Assembly (NCBI GenBank): GCA_030654075.1
Contig: JAURYB010000005.1
Location: 72,732-129,677, forward strand
Direction of reading: 5' to 3'
Length of the DNA: 56,946 nt
DNA from: Bacteroidales bacterium
GTDB lineage: Bacteria > Bacteroidota > Bacteroidia > Bacteroidales > UBA4417
The notes under the pieces were generated by a model. It was not told the DNA's origin, searched no databases, and saw only the letters and a list, made by a program, of their open reading frames with translations. This document shows, piece after piece, positions 37,052 to 46,836 of this stretch (within the stretch, counting starts at the first letter, position 1; each line of letters starts with the position of its first letter). A program made the translations under genes and the position numbers.

Positions 37052-38692
37052 TTAGTTTTTATTGATTCCCGGAATTAATTTCATGCTTTCTTTTCCGCCT
37101 TTCCAGGTGTAGTTCAGGGTTAGCTCGGTATTTGAGGTTATTTCGAGAACCGGTCTGGCAATCAGGCTGCTTCTGCTATTACATTTCAAATTCAGAAGCC
37201 CTTCTTTCCCAATGGGATAACGATCAATTCCATGCTCTTCAGTAAGGCGGATATCCCATGTAATTGTTTTATTCGTTTGGCTGGCTTTCAGCCCGAAAAT
37301 AGCTTCGAAAAGCACAGCTACAGGCACCAATCCAGTCCAGCCAACAAAATCAGGGCGTGCCAGGAAACCAGGATCGGATGTTTCGGGAGCATAGTATTCC
37401 CAGAATGTGCCGGTTTTATTAAAAACTTCACCTACCCGCTGATGGTGTTTCATGGCAAGATCAAAGGCCAGGTCGTGAAATCCTTTATTTTTCAACCCAC
37501 TGATAATCATATAATTGGTCGGAGCCCACACGCCACCTTGCCAGTAGCGGCCATCGGCCTGGTATTTTTCATGATTCGCAGGCATCGACGGAACGGGATG
37601 ATGTCGGTAAAACAGGTCTTTGTTCTGCAGATGCTTAACAAAAAGTTCCAATTCCGCTTTTTCAAGTACGTCAGTCCACAATGCCCAGTATGCACCGATT
37701 CCCATAAATGTTCCCCGGCTTCCGTCAGCATAGCGGTCGTAAAGAAATGAAGTCTTGGGATCCCAAAGTTTTTCCCTGATATACTTTTTCAGGAATTTGG
37801 TTTCATCTTCGATATCTTCAATCTCCTGCCAGCGTTCGGTATAGAATCCGAAGTCGACCAGTATTTTACCGATAAATAATTGTTGCAGGCATGTATCTAG
37901 CCATGTCATATGCCCATGCGAAAAAATGGGGTTATAGTTTTTGGGAACCCGGGGCTGGTTGTCCATTCCCGTTCCCCAGCCACTCGACCAGTATGACCCG
38001 TCCTGCCAGGTGTGGTTGAGCTTCAGCCATTGGTAGTATGCAACAAGTGCCGGGAATATCCTATGTATTCTATCCAGGTCGCCAAAGTGATGGAAGTTTT
38101 CCAGTTCGCTCCAGGGAATTATGTTGGGCCCGGTGCTGGTAGGATCGTAGCGGTGAAAACAGTCTTCTCCGCTATCGCCCCAGATTTCGCGGCAGATAAA
38201 CCCGTCGGGATGTTGTTTGGCGTAAAAATTATCGAGCGTTTGCTGAAAAGGGTAGGCACGACTCCCGTAACGTGCGAACATGGTAATAAATGCGGAATCC
38301 CACATGAAAATATTTCCATTGTAAGCTGTATCAAGATACGAGCTTATAAATCCGGATTCTTCATTAGGATTTTTAATGTTCCTGAAGGCTATTTCCCATG
38401 TTTTCCAATACATGTCGATAGCATTTTTGTTGCCACTCCAGAATGGGGAAGGAAGAATGTCCCGGGCTTTAAGAAAACCCGGGGATTCTGAAATCTTCGG
38501 TTTTTCGTTCCGGAAACTGTTCTCAGTTACAAATACATTTTTAACATACGTATTTTTGAACTGCGTGGGCCCGGTATGTTGGGGCTGCGATTCGGTTTCT
38601 CCGCTTGCCATTGCGTAAAGGCCTAAAGGCGGTATGGCTCCTGCTGCAGCAATTAATGCGGATTTGCGTAAAAAATTCCGACGTGAACTCAT
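37052..38692 (-). CDS. GH37/GH63-like (alpha/alpha)6-barrel glycosidase
   Basis: Exported enzyme, 546 aa, with a clear Tat-type signal ([21 protein letters not shown]). The barrel shows the GH37/GH63/trehalase-like pattern: [51 protein letters not shown] (a likely acid Asp), [21 protein letters not shown] and [10 protein letters not shown] with a likely base Glu. Relatives cleave alpha-glucosides (GH63), trehalose (GH37) or mannosylglycerate. In this locus it might remove a capping alpha-glucose or act on an alpha-mannosyl-polyol link. The exact family cannot be fixed by eye. Confidence 0.82.
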   Translation of the reverse strand: MSSRRNFLRKSALIAAAGAIPPLGLYAMASGETESQPQHTGPTQFKNTYVKNVFVTENSFRNEKPKISESPGFLKARDILPSPFWSGNKNAIDMYWKTWEIAFRNIKNPNEESGFISSYLDTAYNGNIFMWDSAFITMFARYGSRAYPFQQTLDNFYAKQHPDGFICREIWGDSGEDCFHRYDPTSTGPNIIPWSELENFHHFGDLDRIHRIFPALVAYYQWLKLNHTWQDGSYWSSGWGTGMDNQPRVPKNYNPIFSHGHMTWLDTCLQQLFIGKILVDFGFYTERWQEIEDIEDETKFLKKYIREKLWDPKTSFLYDRYADGSRGTFMGIGAYWALWTDVLEKAELELFVKHLQNKDLFYRHHPVPSMPANHEKYQADGRYWQGGVWAPTNYMIISGLKNKGFHDLAFDLAMKHHQRVGEVFNKTGTFWEYYAPETSDPGFLARPDFVGWTGLVPVAVLFEAIFGLKASQTNKTITWDIRLTEEHGIDRYPIGKEGLLNLKCNSRSSLIARPVLEITSNTELTLNYTWKGGKESMKLIPGINKN

Positions 38693-38742
38693 GATTTTAA
38701 AGTTTCAGTTAATTTTCACCGAAAATAACAGTAAAAATTCAA

Positions 38743-39561
38743 TTATTCATTACCGGGATAATACCTGTAAAACAATTCCGGCTGATCCGTATTTATAAAA
38801 TCTATTCCCAGTTTTATAAATGCACTCCATGTTTCAGGATTGTCAGGTGCATTCCAGAAGCGGATTTTAAGTCCTTTTTCATGAGCTGCATTCACTGCGT
38901 TAAGAAGTATTTCTCTGTCCTGTTCAGGGATTGCACCTTCCCCTTTCCATTTTGAAAAATGTTCGAAGTTATCGCTTACAAGGGCGATTTTGTTCAATTG
39001 CTGGTTTGTATAGCCTTCGTTTATTTCTCCGTCGAAGCCTATAAAATCCGGATACTCAGTAAACGTTTCTTTCGATGGAACATTCCCGGTAATTGCAATC
39101 CTCACGGCATATTGGTTTTTTGTAAGGTCAAATACTTCCGGGTAAGCATTCAGTTTATGTATCAACAAGTCTAAAGCAGGCCCTGTGGAACTTTTAAGTT
39201 CAACGAGCAATTGAAAAGAATGCTCACTGTTTTTCCAGGCTCTGCCACCGTTTTCGTTGAAGATTTTTACAATTGGTTTAATGTATAAGGCATCCAGGGT
39301 ATTCTCCCTGCGAATTTCGTTTTTTTCATGAGCGACATACAACTCACCATCTTTTTCCCAAATGTCAGCTTCTATAGAGGCCATGTGATTGTGATACGCT
39401 GTAAAAAAAGGCTTTTGCTGCATGTAATCGTTATGCGAATGGCCTTTACATGATTGATTCTGAGCGGTAAGTAATTTACATGAAATCAGAAATAAAAAAA
39501 GAAGCAACCCAAATCTTCCTGTCATCATCGAGTAATTAAAGTTAAGAAGTGATTTTTGCAT
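38743..39561 (-). CDS. GDPD/PI-PLC-like phosphodiesterase (AIM6-like)
   Basis: Secreted 272-aa TIM-barrel phosphodiesterase. CKGHSHNDYMQQKPFFTAYH supplies the first catalytic His (41 or 43). SIEADIWEKDGELYVAHE supplies metal ligands Glu64 and Asp66 and the second His78. The C-terminus has LKIRFWNAPDNPETW and LGIDFINTDQPELF, typical of the glycerophosphodiester phosphodiesterase fold. The HSHNDY opening is characteristic of the AIM6-like branch. Family members hydrolyse glycerophosphodiesters or phosphoinositides, so it could release inositol phosphate from a lipid-linked or glycerol-linked glycan. An ATG 33-36 bases further in (MMTGRFGLLLF) would give a tidier signal peptide; the upstream start is kept because it is first. 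Confidence 0.82.
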   Translation of the reverse strand: MQKSLLNFNYSMMTGRFGLLLFLFLISCKLLTAQNQSCKGHSHNDYMQQKPFFTAYHNHMASIEADIWEKDGELYVAHEKNEIRRENTLDALYIKPIVKIFNENGGRAWKNSEHSFQLLVELKSSTGPALDLLIHKLNAYPEVFDLTKNQYAVRIAITGNVPSKETFTEYPDFIGFDGEINEGYTNQQLNKIALVSDNFEHFSKWKGEGAIPEQDREILLNAVNAAHEKGLKIRFWNAPDNPETWSAFIKLGIDFINTDQPELFYRYYPGNE

Positions 39562-39932
39562 TCCTTATTTGTTTTTGATTGTTAAAGCTTTACAGATAAT
39601 TTTCACTATTAATGATATGTAGAAATTTCATGATTAAACTTGTAAGGAATGAAATCAGGAAAAAGGTGATGATTTCCTGATTTCATTCACCCTGGTTTTC
39701 TATTAGCTACCTGAGCTTTTTGGAAAACCATTTCATACAAGCAAGCACAACCTCAATCAACCAATCGGTAACCAACCAAATTATTGTAACAGAGCATGTG
39801 CTATTAATAAATTACGATCTGTCATGTTCGGTTTCATTAATAAGAGCATTAGCTGGTAAGCTAAAATACTGTTTACGCATAATCGTATAGAAATGCCGGA
39901 GGCTAACCGGAAGCCTCCGGCAGAAGAAATGG
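39562..39932 (-). other. 371-bp intergenic region between LamG and GDPD-like genes
   Basis: No coding potential is seen. It contains copy 1 of a two-hairpin element (39647-39766) also found after susD2, and AT-rich sequence before the GDPD-like start. A transcript boundary or processing point between the surface-binding genes and the enzyme genes is likely here. Confidence 0.6.
39647..39766 (-). ncRNA. Candidate structured RNA element, copy 1
   Basis: In minus-strand RNA order the element has a conserved 21-nt segment (39766-39746), hairpin 2 (arms 39723-39730 and 39693-39700, TGGTTTTC/GAAAACCA) and hairpin 1 (arms 39675-39688 and 39647-39660, GAATGAAATCAGGA with its complement). It begins about 167 nt after the LamG gene stop. 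Copy 2 at 46576-46699 has the same order and spacing. Hairpin 1 and the 21-nt segment are nearly identical, while hairpin 2 keeps pairing with different bases. This suggests a structured 3'-UTR element, terminator or small RNA. A dispersed palindromic repeat is the alternative. Confidence 0.55.
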
Positions 39933-41000
39933 TTATTTTTTAGATGACGTAAATAGTTGAGTTATCTGTGAGGATGTAAGGGCGTAATCATGGAAAATTA
40001 TATTGCTATATTTGGCTTCCAGTCGTGGGCTGTAGGTCCCGGTTCCATCCTGGTTGATTTTTACTGAGAGTCCGGTATCAATATTTCCATTAACCATAAG
40101 AGCAGATACTGCAAGGTTAGCATCAATCCAGATTTCAGCATTACCTGAGCGATTGAAAACTACAGTAACAAAATGCCAATCGGTACCCAGAATTGATTGT
40201 TCGGGAGCAGTCCGAAGATCAGTTTTATGTCCTTCTCCGTCGCAGGCTACTGCGCGAATACGTCCATTAAGCCAGGCTATAACCCATCCTTTATTGTTTG
40301 AGCTGTTCCAATCCTGTGTTCCCATCATGGCCGGGTCGTCAGTGTCGTGATTAGATTGAACCCAAAAACTGATTGAGAAATTTTTTGTAGCGCCAAAATT
40401 AAGCAGGGGCGAGTTTTCCACCTCAAGGTATGAGACTTCACTGGGTTTTGTTGTGGCATACACACCATGTTTAGGATCTTCTGCAAAGCCTACAATGTTA
40501 TAATCTGTAGTTTTTAATTCAGTAGTGCTTCCATCCGCTTTTTTAAAACTAACTATTGATGGGATATCACTAATGACATCAAACGTGTACGATTTCATTG
40601 ATGGGAAACTAAATCCATCCTTTCCTTCATCATCAAAATAAAGGTGAAATTTCAGAGAGGCGCGCTGACCAAAAGGGATTTTAAGGTCATTAACAGGAAA
40701 TGTGAATGAACTCTGTCCACCATTAACTTCCATTGTTGATAAAGCTTTTTGAGATGTAGCATCAACAACCTCGATTTTTTTAATGGTATAATTTGATTCA
40801 ACATCAATATTAATGACATCGTTATCTCTGTAGTATTCTTCAAATTCGTTGGTTAATACTTCGCCTGTGCGAGGATCAGTATGTTTAAAGGTAACCTCAA
40901 GCCCAATCATACGTCCATCGGCCTTGTTATCCTCATCAGGATTACAACCGGAAAAAATACCGGCAATTCCCATTAGTATGAATAATATGTTTTTCTTCAT
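39933..41000 (-). CDS. LamG-domain surface glycan-binding lipoprotein
   Basis: Lipoprotein of 355 aa (lipobox Cys19 followed by acidic NPDEDN, as in surface-exported Bacteroidota lipoproteins). The N-terminal about 160 residues look like an Ig/DUF-type beta domain. The C-terminal about 190 residues are a concanavalin A/LamG-like domain (LLNFGATKNFSISFWVQS, GWVIAWLNGRIRA, DWHFVTVVFNRSGNAEIWIDAN). Its place directly after susD1 (96-bp gap) is that of SusE/SusF-type or surface glycan-binding proteins. It probably holds the glycan at the cell surface. No catalytic motif is seen. Confidence 0.85.
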   Translation of the reverse strand: MKKNILFILMGIAGIFSGCNPDEDNKADGRMIGLEVTFKHTDPRTGEVLTNEFEEYYRDNDVINIDVESNYTIKKIEVVDATSQKALSTMEVNGGQSSFTFPVNDLKIPFGQRASLKFHLYFDDEGKDGFSFPSMKSYTFDVISDIPSIVSFKKADGSTTELKTTDYNIVGFAEDPKHGVYATTKPSEVSYLEVENSPLLNFGATKNFSISFWVQSNHDTDDPAMMGTQDWNSSNNKGWVIAWLNGRIRAVACDGEGHKTDLRTAPEQSILGTDWHFVTVVFNRSGNAEIWIDANLAVSALMVNGNIDTGLSVKINQDGTGTYSPRLEAKYSNIIFHDYALTSSQITQLFTSSKK

Positions 41001-41096
41001 TTTAGTAGCTTTTATGATTTTTAAATGCTTTGAATAGGGAGCAGTAACTTCGGTTTTATTTTACTTTCTGGTACCGTTCACCTGGTTTCAAAAGTA

Positions 41097-42668
41097 TTAA
41101 TAACCTAGATTTTGTTTTAGATTCTTGCTTTTTGCAACCTCCCTGGCAGGGATTGGGAATACATGGTGTACCAGTGGATTGAATGTTCGGGCAGGCCAAA
41201 CCTCAATGACATCAAGCGATTCAATACCATTACCACCCAGATTTACTTTATATCCATGAAGTGGTTGAGCATAAACATCTTTTGCATCACCCCAGCGAAC
41301 CAGGTCCAGATGCCTGAAAACTCCAAATTCGAGAGCAAATTCGCAACGTCTCTCATTCTTGAGATCGGCCTTTGAGGCATTGGTTTTCGGTGTAAGCCCG
41401 GCCCGGATTCTAACCCTGTTTAACGGCTCATCTCCACTTTTTCCTTGCCAAATCAGTGCTTCGGCTTTCATCAACAGAACATCAGAATAACGTACAAGCG
41501 GTATATTCAGGTCGGTCGTCCCGTTATCACTGTTTGGGTTAACGGTATTTCCAACGGCATCGGCAGCTGCAAATGGCTCAAGATATTTACAGAATGTTAA
41601 TGCTGAAGGACTTGAAACTGATGAAGGATTCACTGCCCAGATAATTTCATTACCAACAAACTGAACTTTTTCTCCGGGTGCAAGAATGGTTGCAGCACGT
41701 CTTGTATCTCCTGCCTCAAAAGCATTATATAGTTCTAATGTAGGCTGAAAATAACCCCATGTATTATATATTCCAAAGCCGCCATTTTGAAAAAGTACGC
41801 CAGGAAGCTTTGCCCCGTCAATTTCGGTGCTGGTAACACTCATGATATATTCCCGGCTCCAGTTGTTTTCAATTTTGAAAACATCAGCATAGTTTGGCAC
41901 CAATGAATGTTTGCCTGAATTAATAACCAGGTCAGTGTATTCAATAACTTTGTCGTAGTAGGTATTATCGTATTGGGCGGCATAAAGTGCAGCGCGTGCC
42001 ATAAGAGCCCAGGCTGCTGTTTTGTGCATAAGCCCCCATTCTGCTGAAGGAATCTCGTCAAAGTAAGGGAGAAGTTCAGCGGCTTTTTCCAAATCCTCGA
42101 TTATCATTGTGTAGTTTGCCATTACAGATTCAGGCCGGGGTACATCAATATTATCGATTGTAGTATTTTCAGTAACGATGGGTATTCCTCCATTCGGGCC
42201 ATTGTCGCCATACCAGGGAGCCAGCCACAGATATGCAAATGCCCGGAAAAAATAAGCATGGCCAAGCACATTATTTTTTACTGCGGGTGATAATTTGTCA
42301 GCAGTAGGAGCGGCTTTTATCAATTGGTTGCAATAATTTATGGTTTGGTACATCTGAGGCCAGTTGTCACGTACATCACGACTGCTTGAGCCGTTGTCAA
42401 TAAAATTTTTAATATTCTGGGCCTCAGCCTGCGTACGACCTGTTATCAGGTTATCACTGCAATTCTCATACCACATAAAACCCCGCCCCATTGTACCTTC
42501 GCGGTATTGCCAGTAGAAGAGCGAGTAAACAGCCTGCATGGCCTGATCATCAGTTAAATTTGCAAGCTGGTTAGGCTGTCCATAGGGCTCGAATTCAAGA
42601 AATTTCTTGCAGGATGAGAAATTCATCCCAATCAGAACCAGTATTATTATAATTATGTTCTTTTTCAT
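41097..42668 (-). CDS. SusD-like glycan-binding lipoprotein (susD1)
   Basis: Outer-membrane lipoprotein of the SusD/RagB family, 523 aa, lipobox ending at Cys20 (GMNFSSCKKFLEFEPYGQPN). It has tetratricopeptide-like helices (HAYFFRAFAYLWLAPWYGDNGPNGGIPI) and the family C-terminus RRCEFALEFGVFRHLDLVRWG, then HHVFPIPAREVAKSKNLKQN. It forms the lid on the SusC1 barrel encoded 15 bp upstream and captures oligosaccharides for import. Confidence 0.95.
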   Translation of the reverse strand: MKKNIIIIILVLIGMNFSSCKKFLEFEPYGQPNQLANLTDDQAMQAVYSLFYWQYREGTMGRGFMWYENCSDNLITGRTQAEAQNIKNFIDNGSSSRDVRDNWPQMYQTINYCNQLIKAAPTADKLSPAVKNNVLGHAYFFRAFAYLWLAPWYGDNGPNGGIPIVTENTTIDNIDVPRPESVMANYTMIIEDLEKAAELLPYFDEIPSAEWGLMHKTAAWALMARAALYAAQYDNTYYDKVIEYTDLVINSGKHSLVPNYADVFKIENNWSREYIMSVTSTEIDGAKLPGVLFQNGGFGIYNTWGYFQPTLELYNAFEAGDTRRAATILAPGEKVQFVGNEIIWAVNPSSVSSPSALTFCKYLEPFAAADAVGNTVNPNSDNGTTDLNIPLVRYSDVLLMKAEALIWQGKSGDEPLNRVRIRAGLTPKTNASKADLKNERRCEFALEFGVFRHLDLVRWGDAKDVYAQPLHGYKVNLGGNGIESLDVIEVWPARTFNPLVHHVFPIPAREVAKSKNLKQNLGY

Positions 42669-42683
42669 GATTATGTTCTTTTT

Positions 42684-45600
42684 TTAGAATGTTACATCAA
42701 TACCAAAACTATACATCCTCGAAATAGGGAATCTTCCTGAATCAACTCCCTGATTACCTACTTCAGGATCAAATGCACTATAGTTTGTAAAAGTGATAAG
42801 GTTTTCACCATTAAAGTAGAACCTGATCTGCTGAGTTCCTGAAAGTCCTACTTTTTTAAACAGTGACTTAGGTAAAGAATAGGAAATATTCAGGTTTTTC
42901 AAGCGCAGATAATCAGCCTTTTCGAGGAAAAAGTCTGAAACCTTGCTATAGTTACCGTTGGGATCTTCAACAACTGATAATCGCGGAATATCAGAATTCG
43001 GATTGTAATTGTATGAATCAAGGATATCAGTACTCATGTTCCATCCCTTCAACCCAGCATAAGTCATGGCTTTTACACCATTATAGACGTATGCTCCGCT
43101 AACACCCTGGAAGAACATTGAGGCACTAAATCCTTTCCATGTAGCTCCAAGATTAAATCCGTAGCTGAATTTCGGCATATCATAGGCTCCCATATAAGTT
43201 CTGTCACCATCGTTAATTTTTCCATCATTATTCAAATCAGCATATTTGATATCTCCGGGTTTAGCATATGGTTGTATTAATGTCGATTGATTGGTTTGAG
43301 GATCTGTCCATGTGTAACTATCTATCTCTGCCTGGCTCCTGAATAATCCTACAGCATCAATCAGGTAATAGGAATACCAGGGTTGCCCAACTGTTGATTG
43401 TAACGGCTTCATTGAATTTACATCATTGCTATGTGCAATAAATTCAGTTGCACCCAGGTTCTTTACTTCGTTGGTATATTTGGAAAGGTTTGCAGAAGCA
43501 TTGATATTCAGGTCGCCGATGTTTTTAGTATAAGCTAAAGAGAACTCCCAGCCCTTATTTAATACTTCACCGATATTAAATTCGGGTGGTGACGCTACAC
43601 CTGCCACAGAAGGAACTGGCATGGCTTCAATCAGATCTTTTGTGTATTTATAAAAATAGTCAACTGTACCATTTATGCTGTTATCGAATAAGCCTAAATC
43701 AAATCCGATATTTGTCTGTTCGGTGCGTTCCCATTTGAGATCCGGATTCGGGATTGTGGGTTGATAAATTCCATATTCCTGATTCTCGCCGTCTGGCCCT
43801 AAGAACAAAGGCCAACTCGTAACCTGATAAGGAGGAGCATAGATAAAACGCCTTACTGAATTGATATTTCCAACCTGTCCCCAACTTACTCGTAATTTAA
43901 GGAAGCTGATTGTTTTGATATTGTCCATAAAGGATTCTGATGTGAGTTTCCATGCACCGGAAACGGCTGGAAATACATCTGAATTGTTTTCGGGGCTCAG
44001 TTTTGATGATGCATCCCTGCGTACACTACCTGTTAAAAAATATCTGTCATTGTATGAATAGGAAACCCGGGCTAAAGCTGAAACAGATGATTCCTCCCAG
44101 ATTTCTTCGATGGGTTTAACTGACCAGTCCGTTCCATTAAGGAAAACAGTCTGATGTTCATCTTCAAATGCAAATCCACGCATTTGATTATAGTTATATC
44201 TCGAAGTTCTTTTACTTGTCGTAAAACCAGCCAGAGCAGAGATGCTATGCTTTTCTGCCAGTAATTTCGAATAAGAAACAATATTATCCCAGTTATATCC
44301 GGAATATAAAGTATTACCAATGGATCTGTAGTTCTGATCTATGGTTCTTCCTGGTTCAAGAAAACGAGCCTGGAATGATTCATTCCTCAGATTACTGATT
44401 TCATATGCGAAGTTTGTTTTAAGGCTTAATCCAAAAAATGGTTTTATTTCGAGGGATGTATTTGAGAACAACTTATTTCCCGGATTATTCTGACGTACTT
44501 TTTCCAGCATGGCTACCGGGTTACGCAAATCGGCTTCAACACTGTATCCTTCGGCGAGTGCCCAGCGAGGAACAGTTCCACCATATAACTGGTTGCCTGA
44601 TTCATCGTATTCATATACAGTTGAAAACCTCGGATATGCCATTGCTGTGAAGATTGTACCTGTGTGACCATCGCCAACACTGCTTTTGCCATTGGTATAA
44701 TCATAAACAGTACTCTGTTTTAAAGTTACCCAATCTGCTAATGCAAAATCAACATTTAACCTTGAGGTGAGTTTTTCGGCATGGGTTGTAATAAGTGTTC
44801 CTTCCGTTTTGTCATAGCTGACCGATCCAAGGGCTTTAACGGTTTTTGATCCTCCACTGAGTGTTAAATCGTAATGATTCATCTTTCCAGGACGGAAAAC
44901 AGCGTCTGTCCAATCGGTGCGTGTAACGTTGCCGTATGGGAAAAGCAATGGATTATAGGTGGTGGGTACGGTTTTTCCTGCTGCCTCCGAAGCATCTTTC
45001 CAAACCATATTAAACTGTTCGGATGTGAGCACCTCCGGTAAGCGCCAGGCTTCCTGAACGCCCGACCAAACGTTGGCATCAATCTTGAGTTTTCCTTCAT
45101 TTGCCTGCTTGGTCGTAATTAAAATAACTCCGCCTGAACCTGCAAATGCACCATATATTGCAGCTGATGCAGCATCCTTCAGTACTGTTACTGATTCAAT
45201 ATCAGCAGTGTTGTAAGGTGCATTTGGAACCCCGTCAACAACAATTAATACCGCATCCCCATTTTTATTTCCTTTTCCCCTTATATTTATTACAGGTGTT
45301 CCGGTTGGGTCGCCGGTTTGGGTTACCTGTACTCCTGCCATTTGCCCTTGCAGCATATTGCCCAGCGAAGCCGGGCGGCCTTTGAAATTTTCTCCGACCT
45401 TTAAGGTGGAAATCGCCCCCGAGAGGTCTTGCTTTCGTGCATTTGCATAGCCTGTTACTACAATGCCATCAAGGCCTATTGCATCAACTTCCAGGTTTAC
45501 ATTAATAACTGTCTGCTTGTCGATTGCCTGTTCAAGGGTTTTCATTCCTACATAAGTGAAAACTAATGTGTTTCCCTTTTCAGGTACCGAAATTTTATAA

Positions 45601-45773
45601 TTACCATTTATATCGGTCAGAGTAGCGGCTGATGTTCCTTTAACAACAACGGATACTCCGGGGATCGTAAGCCCGTCACTAACTGACTTTACACTACCGC
45701 TTACCTGTGTTTGAGCATTTACCTGCAGCGAAATAAATGCAAGAATTAAGAATGCGTAATAATGGATTTTCAT
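42684..45773 (-). CDS. SusC-like TonB-dependent transporter (susC1)
   Basis: Outer-membrane TonB-dependent transporter, 1029 aa. The Sec signal ends VNAQ, followed by a carboxypeptidase-regulatory-like domain (QVSGSVKSVSDGLTIPGVSV). The plug domain has LQGQMAGVQVTQTGDPTGTP, IRGKGNKNGDAVLIVVDGVP and DIESVTVLKDAASAAIYGA, followed by a beta-barrel ending in an aromatic residue (FGIDVTF). It pairs with susD1 15 bp downstream. The start lies about 450 bp from a predicted activator-type promoter at 46220-46296. Confidence 0.96.
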   Translation of the reverse strand: MKIHYYAFLILAFISLQVNAQTQVSGSVKSVSDGLTIPGVSVVVKGTSAATLTDINGNYKISVPEKGNTLVFTYVGMKTLEQAIDKQTVINVNLEVDAIGLDGIVVTGYANARKQDLSGAISTLKVGENFKGRPASLGNMLQGQMAGVQVTQTGDPTGTPVINIRGKGNKNGDAVLIVVDGVPNAPYNTADIESVTVLKDAASAAIYGAFAGSGGVILITTKQANEGKLKIDANVWSGVQEAWRLPEVLTSEQFNMVWKDASEAAGKTVPTTYNPLLFPYGNVTRTDWTDAVFRPGKMNHYDLTLSGGSKTVKALGSVSYDKTEGTLITTHAEKLTSRLNVDFALADWVTLKQSTVYDYTNGKSSVGDGHTGTIFTAMAYPRFSTVYEYDESGNQLYGGTVPRWALAEGYSVEADLRNPVAMLEKVRQNNPGNKLFSNTSLEIKPFFGLSLKTNFAYEISNLRNESFQARFLEPGRTIDQNYRSIGNTLYSGYNWDNIVSYSKLLAEKHSISALAGFTTSKRTSRYNYNQMRGFAFEDEHQTVFLNGTDWSVKPIEEIWEESSVSALARVSYSYNDRYFLTGSVRRDASSKLSPENNSDVFPAVSGAWKLTSESFMDNIKTISFLKLRVSWGQVGNINSVRRFIYAPPYQVTSWPLFLGPDGENQEYGIYQPTIPNPDLKWERTEQTNIGFDLGLFDNSINGTVDYFYKYTKDLIEAMPVPSVAGVASPPEFNIGEVLNKGWEFSLAYTKNIGDLNINASANLSKYTNEVKNLGATEFIAHSNDVNSMKPLQSTVGQPWYSYYLIDAVGLFRSQAEIDSYTWTDPQTNQSTLIQPYAKPGDIKYADLNNDGKINDGDRTYMGAYDMPKFSYGFNLGATWKGFSASMFFQGVSGAYVYNGVKAMTYAGLKGWNMSTDILDSYNYNPNSDIPRLSVVEDPNGNYSKVSDFFLEKADYLRLKNLNISYSLPKSLFKKVGLSGTQQIRFYFNGENLITFTNYSAFDPEVGNQGVDSGRFPISRMYSFGIDVTF

Positions 45774-46219
45774 AGCGTTTTTGTTATTGGTTGATTAAAA
45801 ATACTTGGTCGGCTCAGCAGCATTTTGATCGCATCTGGCTCAAATTGGGGTTTGGGGTCTGGTTTGTTCATCTTGTTCTGATTTTGGTTTGGTGGGGTTT
45901 GGTTTTTGATTTAATAAAATGTAATGGTCTTAATGTGAAAAGTATAAGCTTTTATTGTCTTGGTAGTTACAACTGATAGATATCGTTTCAGTCAGATGTT
46001 GTAAAGTAAGAAAGTGGTGTGTTGGTAGTATTTCTCTGTCAAGTTAATACAAGTGAGGAAAACTATGCAGGCTTTATTATTTTTATGAAATTCAGCCGGT
46101 AATAAGTTTTATATATGCTGCTGGTCCCATCAGATGTTCTGATATTTTGGATACGTAGCTATATTCAGAGTTGGTTCAATGAAAGTTGATTATTCCCAAT
46201 CAATGTTAATTTTTCATAA

Positions 46220-46296
46220 CAAATGTAATATCGAAAATAAAAAATAGTGAATGAAAATGCGTATTAAAAACCTCAGTTTGCGTAAATGTAAAAAAT
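46220..46296 (-). promoter_or_regulatory. Predicted susC1 promoter and activator site
   Basis: A minus-strand -7 box TACATTTG (46227-46220) is preceded, after 31 bp, by a 38-bp motif (46259-46296) that matches 35 of 38 bases of the motif upstream of susC2. Its plus-strand core is GCGTATTAAAAACCTCA followed by TTTGCGTAAAT. Two GCGTA half sites lie 21 bp (two helical turns) apart, as expected for an AraC-type dimer. There is no good -33 TTTG, which fits activator dependence. The predicted leader is about 440 nt. Confidence 0.6.
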
Positions 46297-46575
46297 AGGA
46301 TTTTCATTAAGAAGTTAATTTCTGAAGAATAACCATGTAGGCTGCCTCACGTTTAGGTAGCAATTTTGTGAATAAAAAACACAAATGGATTTTGTGCTTT
46401 TCCTAACCCTACAGGAAAATACGAAGATAGTAATCCGAAAAAAGCCATGAATTTAAGGTAGGGAAAATTTCTTCCTTTGGTATTTCATACTACAAAAAAA
46501 TCCGGCTCACTGAAACCTCCTACATGTTGGCAATAGCATTTATTACACATATTGAGCAATGACCGAATCTGTAAT

Positions 46576-46699
46576 GAATGAAATCAGGCCCAGCTATATC
46601 GGATCCTGATTTCATTCCAAACGCGACCATTTTGTTTATCCTTTTATTATTAAAGGAATGTCGCGACTTACAGCCAATCACAACCTCAACCAACCAATC
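46576..46699 (-). ncRNA. Candidate structured RNA element, copy 2
   Basis: Same layout as copy 1. A conserved 21-nt segment (46699-46679) is followed by hairpin 2 (outer arms 46657-46665 and 46622-46631 with one bulge, inner CCTTT/AAAGG stem, nine or more pairs including CGCGAC/GTCGCG) and hairpin 1 (46605-46617 and 46576-46588). It starts about 138 nt after the susD2 stop and could end or modulate the susC2-susD2 transcript. Confidence 0.55.
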
Positions 46700-46836
46700 T
46701 TCAATTCATTCTATGTGAACGATATTTTCAGTAATCGCAATCAGTTTGAACACAAGCTTACACCAGCCTTTTAAATGATACCCCCCGGTGCTGTATTAAG
46801 CCTGGAATCCAAAGTGCAATTTTTCTTTCTGAAGTT

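Larger units (their letters stand above)
45774..46836 (-). other. 1.06-kb intergenic region between the two susCD pairs
   Basis: No gene is supported here. On the minus strand, from susD2 towards susC1, it contains structured element copy 2 (46699-46576), a TAnnTTTG promoter box with the upstream 38-bp motif (46220-46296), and an AC-rich, G-poor leader (about 45840-45910) typical of susC 5' UTRs. The small frame on the opposite strand at 45791-45976 is an artefact of that skewed composition. Confidence 0.65.

Noticed and set aside
45791..45976. 61-codon plus-strand ORF before susC1
   Set aside because: It arises from the GT-rich complement of the AC-rich susC leader; the composition explains the open frame.
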